A stretch of DNA of 64,000 bases from Mycoplasma tullyi (GTDB lineage Bacteria; Bacillota_I; Bacilli_A; Mycoplasmatales; Mycoplasmoidaceae). Shown here one piece after another: positions 1 through 12,977 of this stretch. Where the stretch lies: assembly GCF_014068355.1 (NCBI RefSeq), contig NZ_CP059674.1:558001-622000 (forward strand). Direction: 5' to 3'. Numbering within the stretch: the stretch's first letter is position 1; the number at the start of each line of letters is the position of its first letter. The position numbers and the translations under genes were made by a program. The notes below the pieces were generated by a model that did no database searches, had not been told where the DNA came from, and worked only from the letters and a program-made list of their open reading frames with translations.

Positions 1-1362
1 TTGTTCTTGGTTTTCTGTACTTAATTTGTTCTTAGCATCGCTTCTAACAAATAATTCAGAAGCATTAATGAATAATACTTTATCCCCGTTTCTACGGTTT
101 TTTCTTAATACAAGAATACAAGTAGCGATTGAAGTACCAAAGAATAAATCACTAGGTAATTGGATGATCGTATCAACAAAGTTGTTTTTAACTAAGTATT
201 GTCTAATCTTAGCTTCTGCACCACCTCGATATAAAACACCTGGGAATTCAACAATTGCAGCAGTTCCTGTTTCAGATAAATAATGCAAGATGTGCATGGT
301 GAAAGCTAAATCAGCTTTTGAATTAGGAGCTAAAACACCAGCTGGAATAAATCTAGGGTCATTAGCTAAAACAGGGTTATTGTTACCATCTCATTTGATT
401 GAATAAGGAGGGTTAGATACAATCGCATCATATTTATATTGAGCTAATTCATCATCAGGGTTAATTAAAGTATCACCTAGTGCGATTCTAAATTTTTCAA
501 AGGGAATATCGTGCAAGAACATATTCATTCTTGCAAGACTAAAGGTGGTTGAATTAATTTCTTGTCCATAATATCCTGCTACAGCATCATCTTTACCTAA
601 GATTTTACGATATTTTAATAATAATGATCCACTACCACAAGCTGGATCATAAACTCTACTAATTCGTTTTTTGAATTTATGATCTTTAGTTAAATTATTA
701 AAATCAATCAAGGTGATATTAGCTAAAAGTTCACTTACTTCTTGAGGAGTGAAAAATTCACCAGCTGTCTTACCCGCATTTTTAGAATACATGGTCATTA
801 AGTATTCATATGCATCACCAAAAGCATCAATGCTGTTATCTCAAAAATCGCCAAAATTGATCTCAGAAATTTTAATCAAGGTTTTTGCTAACATCTTATT
901 GATTTCAGCTACATTAGTACCTAATTTAATATTATTGAATTTTAAATCATCAAATAGACCACTAAAATCTTTTTCTGATGCTAAGCCTTTTGTTGATTTT
1001 TCAATGTCTTTAAAGATCTCACTTAAATCAATATTTAAATTTTCATTAGTTAAACAATTTTTAGTAACGTTTTTAAATAGGTTTTTCGGTGGAATATAAA
1101 ATCCGATCTCTTCTCTTAAACCATCAATTGATTCTTCTTTGAATTCTGAATCATCATATTCTGCAAAATCAAATCCTGGATATTCATTTTGCATACTTTC
1201 ATTAACATTTCTAGTTAATTTTTCTGAAAGAAATCTGTAAAATAAGAATCCAAAAATATAGTCTTTAAAATCTAATGGTTTTAGATTTCCTCTAACATCA
1301 GCAGCAATTGATCAGATTTTTTGTAATAAACTTTTTCGTTCTAATTCTTTTTGATTGTTCAT
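1..1362 (-). CDS. hsdM: Type I restriction-modification DNA methyltransferase subunit HsdM (3' end outside window)
   Basis: N6-adenine methylase subunit of a type I system; with HsdS it methylates the target and with HsdR it forms the restriction complex. 454 codons are present and the C-terminus runs off the window. The start ATG has a GGAG ribosome site 6 nt upstream, and the N-terminus (LLQKIWSIA, then [14 protein letters not shown]) is the usual HsdM helical domain. The AdoMet motif [10 protein letters not shown] begins near residue 239 and the catalytic NPPY is at 317-320. UGA codons encode Trp, for example in IWSIA and just after NPPYSIK. It lies 10 nt downstream of hsdR, so the two are co-transcribed, divergent from hsdS. 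Confidence 0.95.
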
Positions 1363-1371
1363 AAATTCTCC

Positions 1372-4300
1372 TTAATTTGATGTGTTGGTTTTAATGAATA
1401 ATTCATTTAATTCATTAAAAGCCTTCTCGCGTGTTTCCTTAATTTCATTATACTTATCAGAATTGCTTCCTTTAAAAGCAATTAAAGGTCTTGTAGCTTT
1501 AAATAGTCTTGAAAACTCACTTCCGTATCTTGTAAGTTCATCTTTTTCGCGACAATCCTTGAAATAGTCACTTAATTTATCGATGTACATTCCGTACTTT
1601 TCAGCTATCTCTTCTAATCTAGCATCTACTGTTTTTTCAACAAACTTCTTAAATTGAGTTTCGATATCGCCTGAAACATCATAATTCTGAGAGTTAATAA
1701 ATGCGATAATAAGTTCTCTTCTAGTTCTAAGTCCAGTCGAACTGCCAATAGCTCTCAAAATTTCTTCGAACAGTTTTTGTTCATCTTCACTCTTGGATTT
1801 GTTCTTAGAACCTTTTTTGGATCTTTTCTTAGATATCGTGTTAATTAGATCAAGAACGTGACCTAAATTATAATCTTGAGATTTAATTAATTCCATCTCA
1901 TATGTAATATCATCTGAAATGTCTTCAATCTCTTTTCTTTCTGCTAGCCAACGTTGACATTCCAAATAATGAGATCGATAGTCATTAATTTCTTGCTGTT
2001 TAAGAATCTTTTTCTCGTCATCAAATTCAATAAATTGACTAAGAAAATTATTAAATTTTAATCATTTATTAAATGTTTTAATAAACTCTTGCCTTTCTTC
2101 TTTTAATCCAATATCACTTAGATATTGAATGGGGAATTTAGTTTGAAGTTTTTCAACAATAGCATCATAACCTTCGTTTGTTTCATCACCATAATAATAA
2201 GCGTCGAATCCTTTTAATAATACTAAGCTATCAGCTGATTTCTTATTTGAGAATAATTTAATAGCATCGTGAACTGCTTTTTCAATATTTCTAAAGATCA
2301 CGACATTTCCATAAGGTTTAGTATTATCAAAAACCCGATTGACTCTTGAAAATGCTTGAATCAAACCGTGATCTTTTAAGTTTTTATCAATTCAAATCGT
2401 ATTTAATTGTGGTGCATCAAATCCTGTTAACATCATATTAACCACAATTAAAATATCGATTAACCCATCTTTCGTTTTTTGAGATACATCCTTGTAGTAT
2501 GATTTTAGATCTTCTGTATTTAGATTGATACCAAATAAGTTATTGTAATCTTCGATGGCTTTTTGAAGAAATCCTTTATCTTCATAACTCATGCGTGGAT
2601 CTAATTCATCAGGATTTTCATCGTCTAAATTAGTGTTCGCGTAACTATTGATCTCATCAGGATCTTTATTATTCGCATTATCGACATCTGATTCTTTGTT
2701 AGCGTAGTTATAAACAATTGCAACATTTAATTTTTTCTTAAGATCTGGATCTTTTTGTAATAGCATTTCTTGCAATCTTTTAAATGCTGAATAGTATGCT
2801 CTAGCTGCTTCAATTGAGGGAGCTGCTAACATACTATTAAAACCAGAAAGTTTTGAACGATGCTTAGCTAAATCTTTATATCCATATTGTTTAATTAAAT
2901 GAGCTCTAGTAAGATAATAATTTTCATCTCTTCTTGTGAACGTATCAAAATTATTTCAGATTCATTCGGTTATCGTTTCAATTCTACTTGGTTTTTCAAA
3001 GATCGCTTTACCATCGATAGCATCACTTCTTGTCTTTTTGTTGGGATCTTTAACTTGATCAGATTCTTTAAATCTGCCTCATCAATAAAGTTTGAAACCT
3101 AATACTTTATCATCATATAAAGCATCATCAATTGCGTAAATATGTAATGGTTTTGCATTTCCAAATAAATGAGCTGTTGTCGTTTTATCACCGTTAAGTG
3201 ATGCGTTTGAATTTTTTTCAAAAATTGGTGTACCAGTAAAACCAAACATCATTGAATTTTTGAAATACTTAGCAATATCAGAATGCATCTTACCAAACTG
3301 ACTGCGATGACATTCATCAAAGATAAAGACAATTTTACTATTTCTTAATTCTGAACCATTGGAATTATCGTAATCACGAATTAAGTTCGTCAATTTTTGA
3401 ATTGTAGTAACAACAATTCTTTTTTCTTTATCCTTAAATAACTTATCTAAAACTCTTGTACTTGAAGCATTAGATGTAGCTCCTTCTTGAAAGTTTTCAT
3501 ACTCTCGTTGAGTTTGATAATCAAGATCCATTCGATCAACTACAAATACAACTTTATCAACTTCTTCGATTAAACTAATTAATTGAGCAGCTTTAAAAGA
3601 AGTTAAAGTTTTTCCACTTCCAGTTGTATGTCATACATAACCTCTGGATAAATCTTTACCTAAATGTTCGCTATTATTAATTGCATAAGCAACCTTGTAC
3701 ATGATCTCTTCAACTGCAACAATCTGATAAGGTCGCATTACTAATAGCTTTTTATCTTCATTAAAAACACAATACTTTGTTAAAGTGCTTAACAAAGTGA
3801 ATTTTCTTAAAAAGGTGTAAGTAAAACTATCTAAATCATCGATTCGATTATTAGAAAAATCAGCTCAATGCGAAGTTTGTTTAAACGAATGAAACTCTTT
3901 GTTTCTTCTTGAATTAGTACTCTTTTTTCTGGTATTTTCTCTTACTGTGTTTGAATAGTATTTAGTAATACTTCAGTTTGAAATAATGAATAATTGAACG
4001 TAATCAAAAATACCATCAGTTTCTTGGAATGAATCATTCCAATAGCGATCGATCTGATTAAAGGCATTTTCAAGATCAACGCCTGGTTTTTTTAATTCGA
4101 TATGACACAAAGGTAAACCATTAACTAAAATCGTTACATCATAACGATTTTTATGACCGCTTTTAGTATCAACACTAAATTGATTAATTACCTGTAAAGT
4201 GTTTTTGACTAAATTATCTTTATCAATGATTTTTACATTGACAGATGATTTATCATCTCTTTCTAAATTATATATATTAGCCCAGTGTTTTTGTAAAAGT

Positions 4301-4596
4301 TCGGTTTTTTCAAGATAAGTATGATTTTTGTTAAGTAAAAAATCATTACAGAATTTTCGCCATTCTGTTTCTGAAAAAGTTATCTCATTCAACTTTTCCA
4401 TTTGAATTCTTAAGTTATCTTTTAATTTATCAACTGTTTTAATATCACTTGCATATTCATAACCTAGATCAACCAAATTTTTAATTAGGTTATCTTCTAG
4501 TTCTTTTTCAGTGGTAAGTTTATAGTTTAATTTCTTTTCGGGCCTCTGAAAAGCAATCACCTTATCTTTTTGTTCTAATATATGTTTGGCTTTCAT
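1372..4596 (-). CDS. hsdR: Type I restriction endonuclease subunit HsdR
   Basis: Motor and nuclease subunit of the type I system: ATP-driven translocation and cleavage of unmodified DNA. The frame is open for 1074 codons with UGA as Trp, a normal HsdR length. The N-terminal PD-(D/E)XK nuclease is visible (Asp153, then ELK at 167-169, in CHIELKKPG). Helicase motifs follow: Walker A TTGSGKT near residue 326 and DECH at about 427-430, then TGFDAP in the second RecA-like domain and a helical C-terminus. All motifs appear intact. It is first in the hsdR-hsdM operon. A perfect inverted repeat sits about 20 nt upstream of its ATG. Confidence 0.95.
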
Positions 4597-4615
4597 AACA
4601 TCATGAAAAATTATT

Positions 4616-4640
4616 TACATTAATAATAGTTATTAATGTA
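4616..4640. promoter_or_regulatory. Inverted repeat upstream of hsdR
   Basis: Two 11-nt arms (TACATTAATAA / TTATTAATGTA) around a 3-nt centre TAG form a perfect palindrome 20 nt before the hsdR start. It lies in the 187-bp divergent promoter region shared by hsdRM and hsdS. It could be an operator or a 5' leader hairpin. No controller gene is recognised nearby, so the role is inference. Confidence 0.4.
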
Positions 4641-4700
4641 GGTTAGACATAAGCTAATTATAAAAAACTTATATCTTGTTTATGAATTAAACAGTAAGAA

Positions 4701-4721
4701 ATTATTTATTTAATAAATAAT
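4701..4721. promoter_or_regulatory. Second AT-rich palindrome in the hsdR/hsdS divergent region
   Basis: ATTATTTATT-T-AATAAATAAT is a perfect 10-bp inverted repeat with a 1-nt centre, 62 nt before the hsdS start. In AT-rich DNA such a palindrome can arise by chance, but a second one lies in the same short divergent promoter region. Confidence 0.3.
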
Positions 4722-4783
4722 CTTATATGATGCTTAATTTAAAGTAGTGCTTAAAACTAAAGAAGAATTAGTGAACGAATAAG

Positions 4784-6650
<1,867 letters not shown>

Positions 6651-6651
6651 A

Positions 6652-7203
6652 TTACTGCTCTTTATCTTTGATCAAGTAAATGTAAAACTATCTGATATTG
6701 CAACCATCAAAACTGGTTCAAGGATCACTAAAAAACAACTATTAAAACAAGGTTATCCAGTAATCAGTGGGGGGATGAATATCTTTGGTTATTATGATCA
6801 ATTCAATACCAAAGCAAATACGATCACTATTGCAAAATATGGAACAGCTGGATATATCGATTTTCAAACTCAAGAATTTTGAGCTAATGATGTAACTTAT
6901 CTGATTGAACCTTTAGAATTTATTGATAATAAATTCTTATACTATACATTACTAAACAATCAAAAATTGATTGATTCTTATGTAATAAAAGCAACTCCTA
7001 ATCATTTACCAATTGATAAATTAAAAGAATTACCGATTACGATTACTTCATTTAAGAATCAAGAAGTAATTAGTAAATGAATTGATAGTTTTAATAACTT
7101 AATAATTGATATGGATAATAGTATTCCTAAATTAATAGAACTATCAACTAAACAATACATTTACTATCGTAATTACTTATTTGGGTTGTTAGAAAATAAG
7201 TAG
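6652..7203 (+). CDS. HsdS half-subunit cassette (fourth TRD) without its own start codon
   Basis: The frame is open from GA tract 2 to TAG at 7201-7203. After the tract it reads VNVKLSDIATIKTGSR and SGGMNIFGYYDQF, with TIAKYGTAGYI, a typical HsdS target-recognition domain. It closes with KQYIYYRNYLFGLLENK. No ATG, GTG or TTG with a ribosome site precedes the conserved start of the domain; the first in-frame ATG (6778) is already inside it. Expression should therefore require fusion to the preceding cassette by a change in GA tract 2. It is the last specificity unit of the array. Confidence 0.7.
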
Positions 7204-7418
7204 GATTGTTTGATAGTAAGTAATTCTTTTTATTAAGTTATCTAAGTCGAGTTTGAATAGGAAATTTTTTTAATAAAAATTCTACTTTTTAATCAAAAAA
7301 TACATATCTTGATTGTGGATGAGAATAGATAGTGATCTTAATAGCTCAGAGAGATAAAATTATTATTTAAAAAACTAAAATTATTATGAAACTTTTTATT
7401 AATGAGCAACCAGGATAT

Positions 7419-8450
7419 ATGAAGTTAATTAGTTTGTTTTCAGGAGCAGGAGGATTAGACTTAGGCTTTGAAAAAGCAGGGTTTAATATTGTAGCTGCTA
7501 ATGAATACGATAAAACGATTTGAGAAACGTATGAAAAGAATCATAATACAAAACTAATTAAGGGTGATATTTGTCATATTCCTTCAGATGTGTTTCCTGA
7601 ATGCGATGGTATTATCGGTGGTCCACCATGTCAGTCTTGAAGCGAGGCGGGCTCACTAAAAGGAATCGATGATTCTAGAGGACAATTGTTTTATCAATAC
7701 ATACGGATTTTAAAAGATAAAAAACCAATGTTCTTTTTAGCAGAGAACGTTAAAGGAATGATGTCTAAAAGACATAATGATGCTGTAGAAAAGATTGTTT
7801 CTCAATTTAAAGAAGTTGGTTATGATCTTTCAATTCATTTGTTGAATGCTAGTGATTATGGTGTTGCACAGGATCGTAAAAGAGTTTTCTATGTTGGCTT
7901 TAGAAAAGATTTAAACGTTAAATATGAACCACCTAAACCATATAATTACAAGTTAACTTTTAAAGATGCGATTTTTGATTTAAAGGATTCAGCAATTCCA
8001 GCATTAGGAAAAAATAAGACGAATGGTGATAAGTGTAAAGTTTCAAATCATGAATACTTTATTGGCGATTATTCGCCAATGTTTATGAGTAGAAACAGAG
8101 TTAGACAATGGAATGAGCAAGCATTTACCGTGCAAGCGTCTGGTAGACAATGCCAATTGCACCCACAAGCACCAGTTATGCCTAAGGTTGAAGCTAATAA
8201 GAACATATTTAAACCCGGGAAAGAAGCACTGTATAGAAGATTAACTGTAAGAGAATGCGCTAGAATTCAAGGATTTCCAGACGATTTCAAATTTTATTAC
8301 AAGAATTTGAATGATGCTTATAAAATGATCGGTAATGCAGTTCCTGTAAACTTAGCGTACGTTATGGCTGATTCCATTCTAGAAGCCTTGCGTAACTCTA
8401 ACTCAAATTTAATCTCGCAAAAAGAAACACAGATAACTAGATCGAAATAA
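7419..8450 (+). CDS. C5-cytosine DNA methyltransferase, M.HaeIII-like (predicted GGCC)
   Basis: 343 aa. It carries the C5-methylase motifs: [13 protein letters not shown] (motif I) at the N-terminus, GGPPCQSWSEAG with catalytic Cys (motif IV), AENVKGMM (VI), [13 protein letters not shown] (VIII), the [19 protein letters not shown] target-recognition region and [12 protein letters not shown] (X). From memory of M.HaeIII the similarity is strong throughout, including the recognition region, so GGCC is the predicted target. I chose ATG 7419 rather than 7386 because it aligns with the start of M.HaeIII and has AGGA just upstream. It is 3 nt from the nuclease gene. Confidence 0.92.
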
Positions 8451-8453
8451 TCG

Positions 8454-9410
8454 ATGAGTGAAAAAAGTAATAATCATGGAAGGGCATATGAATTTTCTTA
8501 TTTAATTACATTGTTCGAAGAAATATCCAAGATTCGTCCTGCAAAGATCTTCAAAAACAGTAGTTATTATGCGGCAGAACGTGCATGAAATACTTTAAGC
8601 GATTCTGAAAAAGCTGTATACAAGATTAGTGCATTGGCTGGAGTAAATACTATATTTCAACTTGAACCTACCATTTTAGACGGCGAATCAGATGAACTGG
8701 AGTTGAAAATTCAATCAGACGTTAAAGCTAAAAAAGGTGATGTAAGAGATGTTTTGATTATCAAACTTGGTAGTGGGTGAGAAATTGGTCTTAGTGTAAA
8801 GCATAATCATTTTGCTGTAAAACACAGTAGATTATCCAAGAATTTAGATTTTGGAAAAAAGTGGTACGGAATAGCTTGTTCTGAACAGTATTGGAAGGAC
8901 GTTAAACCGATATTTGAATATCTTGATTCTGAAAAACGAAAAAATTCTAAATGAAGCGAGTTGCCTAACAAAGAAGACGATGTATATATTCCTTTATTAA
9001 ATGCATTTAAAGATGAACTGTTGAGACAAAATCGTTTATTTAATAAAGATATTCCTAGATTAATGGTTGAGCATTTACTTGGTAACTATGATTTCTACAA
9101 AGTAATCGCAATCGATAATAAAAAGATAACTCAAATTCAATGTTTCAATTTGAGAGGAACCTTGAATATACGTGGGAATAAACAAAAAGGAAACGTTGAA
9201 TTACCAATATCAACGCTTCCGACAAGAATCGTGAGTTTAGAATATAAACCTGACACTAAGAATACATTGGAACTTTATTTAGATCATGGTTGACAATTCA
9301 GTTTAAGAATTCATAATGCTTCGACTAATGTCGAATCAAGTTTGAAATTCGATGTACAAATTATAGGCATGCCTACAACAATACTATCGATAGATAGTAG
9401 TTGGAAATAA
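8454..9410 (+). CDS. Type II restriction endonuclease, HaeIII family
   Basis: 318 aa, following the methylase after 3 nt. It fits the HaeIII endonuclease family: an N-terminal NNHGRAYEFSYL region, then a core with DVLIIKLGSGWEIGLSVKHN and AVKHSRLSKNLDFG. It is full length in one frame with UGA as Trp (ERAW, GSGW, NSKW, DHGW) and shows no lesion, so the system may be active. The coupled gene pair is a typical portable type II R-M unit placed beside the type I locus, which suggests acquisition by transfer. Confidence 0.85.
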
Positions 9411-9773
9411 ATCTATTAAGAGAACTAGTAGTTTTATCAATCAAAATCCATGGATAAAAACAGATTAAAAATCAGAGTTAAGAAGAATACATTCGATCAA
9501 CGTGGTATTGAGTTATATAGTATGTTTCCTCTTTAATCTCAGATCATTTGATATTGATCCGAAAACATAAGATTCTTATTCATTTTTTGAAGAAACAAAA
9601 AACAATAAAATAAATATTACATAATCAGATATGTAGAAATTGACCGCTATAACAAACTTGAAGGTTCTCGTAAAAACTTATGAAAATTAACAAACCTAGT
9701 GGTGCAGAGAAACGACTTTATAGTTTAACGTGAGAATTTAGCATTTTTAGTTAACGAGATTCCGAAACAATTA
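9411..9773. other. Intergenic stretch, only fragmentary ORFs
   Basis: About 360 bp between the HaeIII-like nuclease gene and the terminator at 9774. A 28-codon ORF (MDKNRLKIRVKKN..., from about 9450) and other short frames are present, but none has recognisable similarity. It may be eroded remnants at the edge of the R-M island. No RNA or repeat is seen. Confidence 0.4.
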
Positions 9774-9808
9774 AAAAAATTCAAACTTGACTAAGTTTGA
9801 ATTTTTTT
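9774..9808. terminator. Bidirectional hairpin terminator
   Basis: The arms AAAAAATTCAAACTT and AAGTTTGAATTTTTT flank a GACT loop and give T-runs on both strands. It lies between the plus-strand R-M genes and the convergent cdaM operon. Confidence 0.8.
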
Positions 9809-9858
9809 AATTCAATCGATCGATTTCTAAATCGTAACCTTGGATTATTAACACTACC

Positions 9859-10491
9859 TTAAAAAAGATCGCGAGGTTTCTTATCGTCTAACAACTTAAT
9901 GATTTCATCAAATAACCGTTCAGGATTGTTTGATAACCGCTTAATCCGACCTTTTTGAGCTACCGAGATCTTCCCATTAGTTTCACTAACAATAAAAACG
10001 ATCGCATCAGACTTTTCACTTAAACCTACACCAGCTCTATGACGTGCACCGTATGAAACATCTAATAACTGCTGAGTCATCGGGAAATAACTTGAGATCG
10101 AAACCATCTTCATATCCCGAATAATTATTCCACCATCATGTAGGGGAGAATTTTTGTTATAAAACACCGAGATAATAAACTCAGGTGAAAAATCACCCAT
10201 AATCTTATAACCAACGTTGATGTAATAATCTAAGTTATCTTCTCGTTCAATCGCGATAATCCCACCGATCTTATCTGCTGATAATTTAAGTAAGGAACTG
10301 CTTAAATTATCATAAAAATCGTTTAGTGATCGGTCGTCTTGTTTTTTCTTAAAGATCTTTTTAAAAACACTAAAGAACGATTCCTTATCAGCTTTTCTAG
10401 AAAAGATAAAGATAATAAATTGAATGATACTTACAATCATTATCACTAGAAAAGCTATTAAGATTAAGATCAGTAAAGTTGTGTTAGGCAT
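9859..10491 (-). CDS. cdaM: Diadenylate cyclase (CdaM type)
   Basis: Makes cyclic di-AMP from two ATP. 210 aa: one N-terminal membrane helix (about residues 4-31), a basic linker, then a DisA_N cyclase domain. The RHR motif (GARHRAGVG, 150-152) is intact. The usual DGA motif reads DGG (LHDGGIIIRD, 119-121), a conservative change at the active-site loop. One helix plus the cyclase domain is the CdaM architecture described for M. pneumoniae. It is the last gene of the secG-rnr-cdaM group, 8 nt after rnr, and is followed by a strong terminator. Confidence 0.88.
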   Translation of the reverse strand: MPNTTLLILILIAFLVIMIVSIIQFIIFIFSRKADKESFFSVFKKIFKKKQDDRSLNDFYDNLSSSLLKLSADKIGGIIAIEREDNLDYYINVGYKIMGDFSPEFIISVFYNKNSPLHDGGIIIRDMKMVSISSYFPMTQQLLDVSYGARHRAGVGLSEKSDAIVFIVSETNGKISVAQKGRIKRLSNNPERLFDEIIKLLDDKKPRDLF

Positions 10492-10499
10492 TAATGTGA

Positions 10500-12668
10500 T
10501 TATTTATTATCTTCGTGGATGGCAAAATCAATGCGTTTAAGTCGTTTATCTGCTGATAATAGTTTGACATCAACGATATCACCGATCTGATATTTCTTAT
10601 GGGTGTTTCTGCCAATTAAAGAATCAGTATTTGGATCATATCTGTAATAATCACCGTTAATATTATTTAGTCTTACTAAACCTTCAATGCCGTTATCTAA
10701 TTCAACAAACATTCCAAAGTTGGTAATGGCATTAACTGTTACGTTATGATATCAATTTCCTAGGAAATTGCTCATATACTTAACATATAAGAACGCATTA
10801 ACATCACGTTCACAATCAACAGCTACTAATTCTTGTTTATTGATTAGTTCACATCATTCTACAAGATGAGATTTTAATTCTTCTCTTTGAAGATCAGTGT
10901 ATGCATCTTTATCAAAGACAAACATTCATAGAATTCTGTGAACGATATTATCAGCATATCGTCTGATTGGTGAAGTGAAGTGGGTGTAGTGTTTTGAAGC
11001 TAGTGAGAAGTGTTTGGTGTTTTCAACTGAATAGTAAGCCTTATTCATTGAACGTAATAAGAGTTTATTAATTAACTTAATCTTTTTATGATCAGCATTA
11101 TTGGTTAATCACTTTTGAATATCAGTTGATTTAATACTGTTTAAATCACCAAAGATTTCAAAGTTTAGCGCTCTTGCCCAGTTTGAAAAACTAGTTAGTT
11201 TGTGAACTGGTGGTTTTGGATGAACTCGGTAGATGAAATCAAGATTGTATTTGCTTGCAAATAAACAAACCGCTTCATTGGCTGCTACCATGAAATCTTC
11301 GATCATTTCTTGAGCTTCACCATGAGGTTTTTTAACGATATTAATCGGTTCAAAACGATCGTTTAATTCGATTGAAGTTTCATCAACATCAAACTGTAAA
11401 TAACCACGCTTGATCTTCATTCGTCTTAGAATTTTAGCCAACACTCTAGAATCATCTAACATCTGACGAATTGAAGAATCAACTTCTTTAAGATCGTTTA
11501 TAGCACTGAAGTATTCATTTACTTCTTCATAACTAAAACGTTTATGTGAGTTAATGATTGCTGGGTAATAATCATGACTCATGATCTTACCAGTACCATC
11601 AATCATTAAATCACCAACAACAACGAACTTATCAACCCCTGGATTTAATGAACACAGATCGTTTGATAATTCTTCTGGTAACATCGGTATAACTTTATTA
11701 GCTAAATACACTGATGTTGCTTTAGTTCTTGCTAAACGATCCATTGGACCATCAAACTGCACATAGTGACAAACATCAGCAATCGCTACTTTTAAGTTAT
11801 AACTGTCTTCGTCGATCTTTTTAACATAGATCGCATCATCTAAATCAAGTGCACTAGCTGGATCGATCGTGACAAAAGATAATTCTCTTAAATCTTTACG
11901 AATTGCTTTTTGGTGATCATCTAGTTCGTATTTTAAGCTTTTAGCTTCGTTAATAACATCTTGACTAAAGCTTGGTTCAATCAGATGATTGTATGCAATC
12001 GCATCAATATCAATTCCAAGATCTTCTTTAGATCCGATCTTTTTAACTAAAGCCGCTTTAATTACACCGTGATTGATTTCAACAACCTCAAACATGATGC
12101 GATCATGTTCTTTTAGTTCTAGATAATGTTTATCTAGAACAACTTTATAGATTAGTTTAGGATCATCAGGGATCACTAAATACTCATCACCTGTATCTTC
12201 ATATGTTCCTACGTATCTAGTTCTAGCTCTTTCAACTACTTTTAAGATACAAGCATCAGTTAAATCATGCTTGTATCAATCGTTTTGCACACTTAAAGGA
12301 GCAAATTCAACTAGATCGTTGTTTAAGGCATTGTTTAGATTGATATTATGAACATAATATTTAGATAACTCTTCATTTTCCAACTTAATGAAGCCATTAC
12401 CATTAGTTCCAATTGACAATCTTCCCACCATGATCTTAGATAGATCTGGTGCAGAGTTTTGATAACCTAATACAACCTTATTGTTTGCTAACTTCTTTAA
12501 TTGACCGTCAAGTAGCATCTTATCAATCTCTTTGTAGATTGCAGTCTTGGTGTATTTGTTATCTAGTTTTTTAACAATAATCCCTGGTGGGATTGGTTTT
12601 TTATCTTCTAATCTTACGATTTGTAAGATATCATTAATGATCTTTTGCCTATTGTTATTATTGTTCAT
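10500..12668 (-). CDS. rnr: Ribonuclease R (3'-5' exoribonuclease)
   Basis: Processive 3'-5' exoribonuclease for mRNA decay and RNA quality control. 722 aa with UGA as Trp. It has an N-terminal winged-helix segment (about 1-70), OB/cold-shock domains, the RNB catalytic domain with [10 protein letters not shown] (269-278; metal-binding Asp residues) and a C-terminal S1 domain ([16 protein letters not shown], about 650). Mycoplasmas of this group lack PNPase, so RNase R is expected to be the main exonuclease. It lies downstream of secG and directly before cdaM. Confidence 0.95.
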
Positions 12669-12700
12669 AGCAGCTATATTTTGTAACAGATGATAAATTA

Positions 12701-12934
12701 TTATTTAATTACGAAATGATAAATTAATCCAAGGATTAAAAATAACAACATTAAAATAAACATCACGATCTGTAAGACCTTGATAATTCCACGGTCTTTG
12801 GTCTTTTTAAAGATCTCAAGATCTTGTCCAGATAGTGATGCTAACCCTCCAGTTGTTCCCGAGTTAGATAGCCCTAATCCTACGATTAGTGCAAGAATTG
12901 CTAGTACAAAAAATGTTATTTCAGTTGGATTCAT
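12701..12934 (-). CDS. secG: Preprotein translocase subunit SecG
   Basis: 77-aa membrane protein with two hydrophobic helices (about 7-25 and 53-75) around a short Gly/Ser-rich loop containing GGLASLSGQDLEIFKKTKDRG, the SecG pattern. It helps SecA-driven export through SecYE. The secG-rnr adjacency is common in Firmicutes and Mollicutes. Confidence 0.85.
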   Translation of the reverse strand: MNPTEITFFVLAILALIVGLGLSNSGTTGGLASLSGQDLEIFKKTKDRGIIKVLQIVMFILMLLFLILGLIYHFVIK

Positions 12935-12977
12935 ATCGTCATTAAATTTATTGATTTCGATAAGTAATTATAATAAT

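Noticed and set aside
1372-4596. hsdR looks broken into several ORFs
   Set aside because: All pieces are in one frame and are separated only by TGA, which is Trp in this organism; no TAA or TAG interrupts it. The same applies to metK, pdhA, nox, ackA, ktrB, clpB, rny and others.
7386-7418. Upstream ATG as start of the C5-methylase
   Set aside because: It adds 11 residues before the motif I region that are absent from M.HaeIII; ATG 7419 has a better ribosome site.
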